A stretch of 26,221 nt of DNA from the NCBI GenBank assembly GCA_900557035.1, contig USRA01000026.1, positions 1 to 26,221 of the forward strand, read 5' to 3'. Of this stretch, positions 15,342-21,776 are shown in pieces. The notes beneath the pieces were generated by a model, which saw only the letters and a program-made list of their open reading frames with translations, made no database searches and had not been told where the DNA came from. This stretch comes from an uncultured Prevotella sp. GTDB taxonomy: Bacteria; Bacteroidota; Bacteroidia; Bacteroidales; Bacteroidaceae. The position numbers and the translations under genes are program-made. How positions within the stretch are numbered: position 1 is the first letter of the stretch; the number at the start of each line of letters is the position of its first letter.

Positions 15342-16730
15342 CTATTTCAATTCATCCTGCTGCGACTCATTAAGCAGTTTTTCTGCCCTTCTGGCTCTTT
15401 CGGCTTCTTCATCAGCCAGTCTTCTAGCCTCTTCCGCCTTTCTTCTTGCAGCCTCAGCCTGTTGTTCAGCCTTCTTTTTAGCTGCTTCGGCTTCTGCCAG
15501 AGCTTTTAATCGGGCACGCTCGGCGGCTTCGGCAGCAGCCTTGGCTTCTGCTTCAGCTCTCTCCTTGGCAAGTCTAACCAGCATGTCACGACGCTTGATC
15601 AAGAGATCGAACATGATGGCAGCAGCCTCATCAGGAGCAACCTGATTGCCTAAACGCTCTCTTACCTCACGATATTCTGAAAGCATACGCTCCCTACCCT
15701 CCTTACCTGACAAAATCTGATAAAGCTGGTCGGCGATGGCATCCACCTGAAAACGGTCGGCAAACATCTCCTGCACCACTTCCTTGTCGGCAATCAGATT
15801 CACCAACGAAATATACTTGCACGACATCACATGCTTAAACGCAAGGCGAACCAAACGCGGCAATGGAGTTTCATAGCAAACCACCTGCGGAACTTCGAAC
15901 AGCGCCGTCTCCAAAGTAGCTGTACCACTCGTTACCAAAGCCGCCGTACTGTGACTCAGGAGCGGATAGGTCTTATTGCGCACCATCTTAACAGGCGTAC
16001 CCTTCAGGAACTTCTCATAATAAGAATCCTCGATAGAAGGAGCTCCGGCAAGCACCAGCTGATAATCCTCGAATCGCTCTGCCACCTCAATCATGGCAGG
16101 CAGATTATCTTTAATTTCCTGCAAACGGCTTCCAGCAAGCAAAGCAATAATCGGGCGATGCTTGTCCAGATTATTCTCTTCACAAAACTCCACGAAATTC
16201 TGATGATATTCGGACCTAAACTCATTCACCTCTTCTGCCGTAGGATTACCCACATAATGGATAGGGTAACGGTGCTTCTTCTCGAAGAAAGGTACCTCAA
16301 AAGGCAGGATGGAGAAGAGTTCGGCGATATCACGCTTGATACTACGGATTCGCCATTCCTTCCACGCCCAGATTTTAGGAGAGATATAATAGTATGCCGG
16401 AATATTAGTCTTCTTTTTCAAGAACTTAGCGATATTCAGGTTAAATCCCGGATAATCTACAAGAATCACCACATCCGGTTTCCATTGCACAATATCTTCC
16501 TTGCATCTCTTCATATTGGAAAAGATGGTACCCAAATGCATCAACACAGGAACAAAGCCCATATAGGCAAGCTCCTTGTAATGCTTAACGCGAGTGCCTC
16601 CCTCGGCAGCCATCAAGTCGCCTCCGAAGAACCTAAATTCCGCAAACTCGTCAATATTTTTTAGAGAGCGCATCAATCTGCTGGCATGCAAATCACCACT
16701 CGCCTCTCCTACAATCAAATAATACTTCAT
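15342..16730 (-). CDS. lpxB: Lipid-A-disaccharide synthase with C-terminal helical extension
   Basis: LpxB joins UDP-2,3-diacylglucosamine and lipid X to form the lipid A disaccharide at the inner membrane. The first ~378 of 462 residues are a normal GT19 enzyme: GEASGDLHASRLM (8-20), GGDLMAAEGG, YYISPKIWAWKEWRI, HYVGNPTAEEV, LLAGSRLQEIKDNLP and SGTATLETALFEVPQVVCY. Residues 379-462 are an added Ala/Glu/Arg/Lys-rich segment with almost no aromatic residues, predicted by eye to be one long charged helix or coiled coil. Usual LpxB length is about 380. The stretch is in frame and no stop or frameshift is seen. The start overlaps the surE stop by 4 bases (ATGA), so translation is probably coupled. 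Confidence 0.95.
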   Translation of the reverse strand: MKYYLIVGEASGDLHASRLMRSLKNIDEFAEFRFFGGDLMAAEGGTRVKHYKELAYMGFVPVLMHLGTIFSNMKRCKEDIVQWKPDVVILVDYPGFNLNIAKFLKKKTNIPAYYYISPKIWAWKEWRIRSIKRDIAELFSILPFEVPFFEKKHRYPIHYVGNPTAEEVNEFRSEYHQNFVEFCEENNLDKHRPIIALLAGSRLQEIKDNLPAMIEVAERFEDYQLVLAGAPSIEDSYYEKFLKGTPVKMVRNKTYPLLSHSTAALVTSGTATLETALFEVPQVVCYETPLPRLVRLAFKHVMSCKYISLVNLIADKEVVQEMFADRFQVDAIADQLYQILSGKEGRERMLSEYREVRERLGNQVAPDEAAAIMFDLLIKRRDMLVRLAKERAEAEAKAAAEAAERARLKALAEAEAAKKKAEQQAEAARRKAEEARRLADEEAERARRAEKLLNESQQDELK

Positions 16731-17491
16731 AATTCAAAGTTCTTGATCCAATCATAATCCGTGATATCAATCTTGGTCGGCGTGATGGCAATATAGCCAT
16801 GATTTACCGCCCACTGGTCTGTATCCGTAGCCTCTGGCTCATCATTGCGGTAGTCGCCCACCATCCAATAATAGTCATAGCCATGCGGATGCGTGCGGTG
16901 CTCCACCTCGTTGATCCACGAGCCATGTGCCATTCTGCAGGCCTTGAATCCCTTGAACGGAGGCTGTGCCGGGAAGTTGACATTCAGGCAGGTATATTTC
17001 GGCAAGCCCTTCTCCAGAACCATCTTCACCACCCGGGTTACACCATCTCGCAAAGGCGAGAGATCGGCATTCTCATCATAGTTGCAACTGCTGAAGGCAA
17101 TGCTAGGAATGTGCTGCATACATCCCTCCTTGGCTACGCCCATCGTACCCGAATAGTGATTGTTCACACTGGAATTATCACCATGGTTGATGCCGCCGAT
17201 TACGAGATCAGGGCGACGGTCCTTGTAAAACTGGTCGAGCGCCAGCTTGACACAGTCCACCGGCGTACCACTACACGACCAAACCTCCACATCTTCGCCC
17301 ATATTATGACGGCGCTTCAGTCGCAGCGGAGTTATAGCCGAGAAGGCACAGGCGAATCCGGAGCGGGCACTTTCGGGAGCCACAACGAGTACGTCGCACC
17401 AGTCTTTCAGAAAGCGAACGAGGGTCTTGATACCATTGGCATGATAGCCATCATCATTTGAAATTAACACTAAAGGTCTCTTATTTTCCAT
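16727..17491 (-). CDS. surE: 5'/3'-nucleotidase SurE
   Basis: SurE is a metal-dependent phosphatase that removes phosphate from nucleoside monophosphates and is linked to stationary-phase survival. The 254-residue protein shows the N-terminal metal-binding motif LISNDDGYHANGI (acidic pair Asp13-Asp14), VAPESARSGFACAFS, and the SGTMGVAKEG loop preceded by GGINHGDNSS, matching family blocks. It is first in a two-gene unit with lpxB, sharing a 4-base overlap. A TACTTTTG box lies 22 bases upstream of the ATG, divergent from parA. Confidence 0.95.
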   Translation of the reverse strand: MENKRPLVLISNDDGYHANGIKTLVRFLKDWCDVLVVAPESARSGFACAFSAITPLRLKRRHNMGEDVEVWSCSGTPVDCVKLALDQFYKDRRPDLVIGGINHGDNSSVNNHYSGTMGVAKEGCMQHIPSIAFSSCNYDENADLSPLRDGVTRVVKMVLEKGLPKYTCLNVNFPAQPPFKGFKACRMAHGSWINEVEHRTHPHGYDYYWMVGDYRNDEPEATDTDQWAVNHGYIAITPTKIDITDYDWIKNFEL

Positions 17492-17513
17492 AAAAATATC
17501 TTTCTTTTTGGTG

Positions 17514-17521
17514 CAAAAGTA
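17514..17521 (-). promoter_or_regulatory. -7 promoter box (TACTTTTG) for surE-lpxB
   Basis: On the minus strand TACTTTTG matches TAnnTTTG, 22 bases before the surE ATG. Confidence 0.6.
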
Positions 17522-17563
17522 CGAAAAAACCTTTAAAGAAACATATTTCTCGCATATTTTTTG

Positions 17564-17571
17564 TATCTTTG
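17564..17571 (+). promoter_or_regulatory. -7 promoter box (TATCTTTG) for parA
   Basis: TATCTTTG lies 74 bases before parA, divergent from the surE box 42 bases away. The leader contains a 7-bp stem TGTGCGC/GCGCACA (17583-17589 with 17612-17618). Confidence 0.6.
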
Positions 17572-17645
17572 CCGAAAATTTCTGTGCGCAAAAGCCATTT
17601 TAGACTCTCAGGCGCACACATCAGGTTATTATATAGACTTAAAAA

Positions 17646-18410
17646 ATGGGAAAAATCATTGCATTAGCTAATCAGAAAGGTGGCGTCGGAAAGACAACAA
17701 CCACCATCAACCTGGCTGCATCGCTTGCTACCCTGGAGAAAACGGTACTCGTCATCGATGCCGACCCTCAGGCAAACGCATCCAGCGGTCTGGGTGTGGA
17801 CATCAGCAAGGTAGATTGTTCGCTCTATGAGTGCATCATCAACCATGCAGATGTGCGTGATGCCATCTACACTACCGACATCGACGGACTCGACATCGTG
17901 CCGAGCCACATCGATCTTGTAGGAGCTGAGATAGAAATGCTCAACCTTAAGAATCGCGAGAAAGTAATCAAGAACCTGCTCGAACCCATCCGCGAAGAAT
18001 ACGATTATATTCTCATCGACTGTTCCCCATCGCTGGGTTTGATAACAGTGAACTCGCTTACCGCAGCCGACAGCGTGATCATCCCAGTACAGTGTGAATA
18101 CTTTGCACTGGAAGGAATCAGCAAGCTGCTCAACACCATCAAGATCATCAAGAGCAAGCTGAATCCGAAGCTCGAAATAGAAGGTTTCCTGCTGACGATG
18201 TACGACAGCCGTCTCCGACTCGCCAACCAGATTTACGACGAGGTGAAGCGCCACTTCCAGGAATTGGTATTCAAGACTGTCATCCAGCGCAACGTGAAAT
18301 TGAGCGAGAGTCCGAGCCACGGTCTCCCAGTCATTCTCTACGATGCAGAATCAAATGGTGCCAAGAACCACCTGGCACTGGCAAAGGAAATTATCAACAA
18401 GAATAGATAA
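17646..18410 (+). CDS. parA: Chromosome-partitioning ATPase ParA (Soj-type)
   Basis: ParA is a Walker-type ATPase that binds DNA non-specifically and moves ParB-parS complexes, segregating the chromosome. The 254-residue protein has the deviant Walker A motif KGGVGKTT (11-18), followed by INLAASLA; DADPQANASSGLG (A' motif); and ILIDCSPSLGLITVNSLTAAD (Walker B). Length and lack of an N-terminal DNA-binding extension match chromosomal Soj rather than large plasmid ParA proteins. parB follows 61 bases downstream. An origin is often near parAB, but none of the usual origin genes is visible here. Confidence 0.96.
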   Translation: MGKIIALANQKGGVGKTTTTINLAASLATLEKTVLVIDADPQANASSGLGVDISKVDCSLYECIINHADVRDAIYTTDIDGLDIVPSHIDLVGAEIEMLNLKNREKVIKNLLEPIREEYDYILIDCSPSLGLITVNSLTAADSVIIPVQCEYFALEGISKLLNTIKIIKSKLNPKLEIEGFLLTMYDSRLRLANQIYDEVKRHFQELVFKTVIQRNVKLSESPSHGLPVILYDAESNGAKNHLALAKEIINKNR

Positions 18411-18437
18411 GATTTGGAAATTGAACCCATCAGGAAA

Positions 18438-18467
18438 GTTCAATGTTCAAAATTCAAAGTTCAAAGT
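18438..18467 (+). repeat. Four tandem 7-bp repeats (RTTCAAW) upstream of parB
   Basis: The units GTTCAAT, GTTCAAA, ATTCAAA and GTTCAAA run head to tail, plus a trailing GT, ending 4 bases before the parB ATG. A weaker relative occurs after the pectinesterase gene (around 25233-25243). Function unknown. Confidence 0.6.
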
Positions 18468-18471
18468 AAAA

Positions 18472-19383
18472 ATGGCAGTACATAAGAAATTCAATAACGG
18501 CATAAGAAACAACGCCCTGGGGCGCGGACTCGACGCCCTCATCTCGACAGAGGGAGTACGTACGCAGGGCAGCAGCACCATCAACGAGATACCTCTCGAT
18601 CAGATCGAGGCAAACCCGAACCAGCCACGACGGGAGTTTGACGAAGAGGCGCTGCGCGAACTCGCCGATAGCATCAGTGCCATCGGCATCATCCAGCCTA
18701 TCACCCTGCGCCAGATTTCGGAAAACCGATTCCAGATTATTGCGGGAGAAAGACGATGGAGAGCTTCACAACTAGCTGGACTCATGGCAATACCTGCCTA
18801 TATCCGCACCATCAGCGATGAAAACGTGATGGAGATGGCGCTCGTGGAGAATATCCAGCGCCAGGACCTCAACGCCATAGAGATTGCACTAGCATACGAA
18901 CATCTTCTGGAAAACGAGGGAATGACTCAGGAAAAAATTTCCGAGCGAGTGGGCAAAAGCCGTGCTGCCATTGCCAACTATCTCCGACTCCTGAAGCTGC
19001 CGGCACAGGTACAGATGGCACTCCAGAAGAAGGAAATCGATATGGGACACTGCAGAGCGCTCCTCGCACTCGACAGTCCGTCGCTTCAGATCAAGCTCTT
19101 CAAGGAAATCCAGAAGAACGGTTACTCCGTGAGAAAGGTGGAAGAGATGGTACAGCGACTGAAAAGCGGTGAAGACGTGGAAAGCGGCAAGAAAACCATC
19201 GCTGCCAAAACACAGATACCCGAGGAATTCACCATGCTCAGAGAAAAGCTCTCCAAATTCCTCAATACCAAAGTGCAATTCACCTGCTCTGCAAAGGGCA
19301 AGGGAAAAATCAGCATCCCATTCAGCAATGAAGAGGAACTGGAGCACATCATGAACGTTTTCGATAAACTGAAACAGGAATAA
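18472..19383 (+). CDS. parB: Chromosome-partitioning protein ParB (Spo0J-type)
   Basis: ParB binds parS sites, clamps and spreads on DNA, and stimulates ParA. The 303-residue protein starts at MAVHKKFNNG; an in-frame upstream extension overlapping parA has no family similarity and is rejected. Landmarks: N-terminal ParA-stimulating motif LGRGLDALI (16-24), the NPNQPRREFDEE segment (48-59), Box I with AGERRWRASQLAG (91-103, the CTP-binding Arg-rich patch), Box II ENIQRQDLNAIEIA (126-139), helix-turn-helix ~152-173 (MTQEKISERVGKSRAAIANYLRLL), and a C-terminal dimerisation region. Full length. No parS-like palindrome was found by eye in this window. Confidence 0.96.
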   Translation: MAVHKKFNNGIRNNALGRGLDALISTEGVRTQGSSTINEIPLDQIEANPNQPRREFDEEALRELADSISAIGIIQPITLRQISENRFQIIAGERRWRASQLAGLMAIPAYIRTISDENVMEMALVENIQRQDLNAIEIALAYEHLLENEGMTQEKISERVGKSRAAIANYLRLLKLPAQVQMALQKKEIDMGHCRALLALDSPSLQIKLFKEIQKNGYSVRKVEEMVQRLKSGEDVESGKKTIAAKTQIPEEFTMLREKLSKFLNTKVQFTCSAKGKGKISIPFSNEEELEHIMNVFDKLKQE

Positions 19384-19471
19384 ATCTTGTTTTTATATAG
19401 AAGGAAATAGATTATTTCGATAAACAGGAACAACTTCATCTGTTCCGAATAAGATATAGAAGAATAAAAAA

Positions 19472-20236
19472 GTGAATTTAAGATTATCACATATTTGCAT
19501 TTCGGCTTTACTGCTGGCAACCTCGCTCCAAGTTTCGGCTCAGAAACAGAAGGCGAAGGCAGAAGTAGCCGTTCCTGACTTCGCTGCTGCCGACTCGGCA
19601 AGGATGGCGACAGAAGCGGCAAAGACTTCGGTAGATTCTGCCATCACAGCCAAGGACAGCATGAATCTGGCTAAACTCAACAGTTCGCTCAAGCCGATGC
19701 AGAAGAAGAAGAAGAAGCGCGATTGGGCTACCTGGCGACCAGATGCCAAGCGCGCCATGTGGCTTGCACTGGTTTTGCCCGGAGCAGGACAGATCTACAA
19801 CCGCAAATACTGGAAACTACCTATTATATATGGTGGTTTCGTAGGCTGCGCCTACGCCATCACCTGGAACAACCAGATGTATCACGACTATTCGCAAGCC
19901 TACCTCGACATCATGGATGATGACCCGAACACGCAGAGCTACAACCAGTTTCTGCATTTGGGAGCCACAATCGATGCCTCTAACATAGAACGCTACAAGG
20001 AAATCTTCCGTAAGCGTAAAGACAAATTCCGCCGCTGGAGAGATATGGGAACCTTCGTGATGATTGGCATCTACGCCTTCTCCGTCATCGATGCGTATGT
20101 AGATGCATCGCTCTCAGAATTCGACATCTCCGACGACCTCAGCCTCAGAGTGGAGCCTGCCGTGCTCAATAACGGCAGATACAACAACCCGCTGCGTTCA
20201 AGCGCACTCGGACTGCAATGCTCACTCACATTCTAA
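19472..20236 (+). CDS. DUF5683 family membrane protein
   Basis: A 254-residue protein with a GTG start, signal-like N-terminus (hydrophobic ~8-20, ending VSAQ), an Ala/Lys-rich spacer to ~80, then the DUF5683 core. The core is DAKRAMWLALVLPGAGQIYNRKYWKLPIIYGGF (about residues 90-122), with a hydrophobic turn-rich stretch and a second hydrophobic segment GTFVMIGIYAFSVIDAYVDA (~190-209). It ends in a short beta-like tail. The function of DUF5683 is not known to me. It sits 88 bases after parB and 69 before the lytic transglycosylase, and envelope localisation fits those neighbours. A GTG start is unusual among the genes here. Confidence 0.83.
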   Translation: MNLRLSHICISALLLATSLQVSAQKQKAKAEVAVPDFAAADSARMATEAAKTSVDSAITAKDSMNLAKLNSSLKPMQKKKKKRDWATWRPDAKRAMWLALVLPGAGQIYNRKYWKLPIIYGGFVGCAYAITWNNQMYHDYSQAYLDIMDDDPNTQSYNQFLHLGATIDASNIERYKEIFRKRKDKFRRWRDMGTFVMIGIYAFSVIDAYVDASLSEFDISDDLSLRVEPAVLNNGRYNNPLRSSALGLQCSLTF

Positions 20237-20305
20237 AAGTAACCATCAGAAAACTAAACGAAAAAGAAGCATATAATTAAAATAGAAAACAATAGACATT
20301 AGATA

Positions 20306-21685
20306 ATGAAGAAAATAATCATCATGGCAGCAGCGATGCTGTTTAGCTGGCAGGGCATTCAAGCCCAAAACGACAATGCAGAAGACAATGACGATGTGAT
20401 TACCGTAACCGACAAGGACGGTAAGCAGGAGGAAATCGAAGTTCCTGAAGGTTTGGAAGACAACCTCGACAGCCTTCTTCACCTCTACAATACACAGGCT
20501 TACATGATGGCCGACACCTCTTGCAAATACCGTGATGTGAATCCGGTTTTCGAAACACAGGTATATATCGACCGATTGAAGCGACTCCCTACACTTATTG
20601 AAATGCCATACAATGAGGTAGTACAGAAGTTCATCGACCGCTACAGCGGCAAACTTCGTCGATCTGTAAGCTTCATGCTGGGTGCCAGCAACTTCTACAT
20701 GCCTATCTTCGAAGAGGCATTGGAAGCATACAACCTGCCACTGGAGCTGAAATATCTGCCGGCTATCGAGTCGGCACTCAACCCCAAGGCTGTTTCCCGC
20801 GTAGGAGCCACAGGTCTCTGGCAGTTCATGCTGAGCACAGGCAAGCGCTACGGTCTGGAGGTGAATACCCTCTACGATGAGCGCCGCGACCCAGTGAAGG
20901 CATCATATGCCGCAGCCCACTACCTGCGCGATCTTTACAAGATCTATGACGACTGGAACCTCGTTATCGCAGCCTACAACTGCGGACCAGCCAAGGTAAA
21001 CAAGGCAATCCATCGTGCCAAGGGCGAGACTGACTACTGGAAGATTTATCCATACCTGCCAAAGGAGACACGTGGATATGTACCAGCTTTCATCGCAGCC
21101 AACTATATCATGAACTATTACTGCGACCACAACATCTGTCCGATGGTAACCGAGTTGCCAACCAAGACAGATACTGTGGAAGTAAACCAGGATGTTCATA
21201 TTGAGCAGATTGCGAAGGTTCTCAACATCGATGCCGAGCATCTTCGCAACCTGAACCCACAATATCGCCGCGACATCATCAACGGCAGTCACAAGCCTAT
21301 GCCTGTGCGTTTGCCGGAATCACTCATCGGAGCCTTTATCGACAATAGGGATTCCATCTTCAGTTACCGTGCAGATGAGCTTCTGCAGAAGCGTGATGTA
21401 GTAGATGTCAACGACGATGAGCCAAGCTACAGCCGATCTCGCAGCAGCCGTTCACGCAGCAGCCGTTCACGCAGCAGCGTATCATCTTCGCGCAGCAGCC
21501 GAAACAAAAAGTATGCCCGCAATAAAAAGAGCAGACGATCAAGAAGCAAGAGCGTAACCATCAAGAGCGGAGATACACTCTCGGAGATTGCTGCTCGCCA
21601 CGGAACAACCGTGAAGAAGCTCAAGAAGCTGAACAAGATTTCGGGCAACAGCATTCGTGCCGGAAAGAAGATCAAAGTGAAATAA
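20306..21685 (+). CDS. Membrane-bound lytic transglycosylase (MltD-like) with LysM and Ser/Arg linker
   Basis: A 459-residue exported enzyme that cleaves peptidoglycan glycan strands with formation of 1,6-anhydro ends. Signal peptide MKKIIIMAAAMLFSWQGIQAQ (1-21). The GH23/SLT domain covers ~115-245 with catalytic Glu155 in LPAIESALNP, the GLWQFM motif (170-175) and AAYNCGP (222-228). A divergent LysM-like segment lies at ~292-336. A canonical LysM follows at 417-459 (VTIKSGDTLSEIAARHGTTVKKLKKLN), which binds peptidoglycan. Between them, residues ~374-416 form a Ser/Arg-repeat linker with net positive charge. There is no lipobox Cys after the signal. It is part of the parAB-DUF5683 run and precedes rel. 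Confidence 0.93.
   Translation: MKKIIIMAAAMLFSWQGIQAQNDNAEDNDDVITVTDKDGKQEEIEVPEGLEDNLDSLLHLYNTQAYMMADTSCKYRDVNPVFETQVYIDRLKRLPTLIEMPYNEVVQKFIDRYSGKLRRSVSFMLGASNFYMPIFEEALEAYNLPLELKYLPAIESALNPKAVSRVGATGLWQFMLSTGKRYGLEVNTLYDERRDPVKASYAAAHYLRDLYKIYDDWNLVIAAYNCGPAKVNKAIHRAKGETDYWKIYPYLPKETRGYVPAFIAANYIMNYYCDHNICPMVTELPTKTDTVEVNQDVHIEQIAKVLNIDAEHLRNLNPQYRRDIINGSHKPMPVRLPESLIGAFIDNRDSIFSYRADELLQKRDVVDVNDDEPSYSRSRSSRSRSSRSRSSVSSSRSSRNKKYARNKKSRRSRSKSVTIKSGDTLSEIAARHGTTVKKLKKLNKISGNSIRAGKKIKVK
21440..21491 (+). repeat. Tandem 15-bp repeat encoding the Ser/Arg linker
   Basis: CGCAGCAGCCGTTCA occurs at 21440-21454 and 21455-21469, followed by a partial copy at 21470-21478. A further CGCAGCAGCCG begins at 21490. 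These encode the RSSRS repeats of the lytic transglycosylase linker and could change copy number by slippage. Confidence 0.85.
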
Positions 21686-21700
21686 AAAAATAAAATCTAT

Positions 21701-21769
21701 ATCCTGATGCCCACGCCCAGGATCGTGGGCTTCAGTAATACATCATTAATCATATTATAAATAGGAGGG
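21701..21769 (+). promoter_or_regulatory. rel leader: competing stems and strong Shine-Dalgarno
   Basis: ATCCTG (21701-21706) can pair with CAGGAT (21718-21723). GCCCACG (21709-21715), which lies in that loop, can pair with CGTGGGC (21724-21730). The two stems exclude each other. Further on, AGGAGGG (21763-21769) is a near-perfect Shine-Dalgarno 8 bases before the ATG, unlike the other leaders here. No T run follows the stems, so this is not a simple terminator. Confidence 0.5.
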
Positions 21770-21776
21770 TACAGCT

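Noticed and set aside
15301..15645. Ala/Ser-rich plus-strand ORF opposite the LpxB tail
   Set aside because: Its repetitive composition mirrors the Ala/Glu/Arg codons of the LpxB extension; no promoter or start signal, and its start overlaps the terminator.
17492..17645. parS site or replication origin near parA
   Set aside because: No palindrome like TGTTTCACGTGAAACA was seen here or elsewhere in the window by eye; no DnaA-box cluster or dnaA gene is visible.
18343..18471. Upstream extension of parB starting inside parA
   Set aside because: The extra 43 residues overlap parA and the heptamer repeats and do not resemble ParB; MAVHKK at 18472 fits the family.
21701..21730. H-type pseudoknot formed by both rel-leader stems at once
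   Set aside because: There are no bases between the 3' arm of the first stem and the 3' arm of the second, so the connecting strand could not span the 6-bp stem; the stems are best seen as alternatives.
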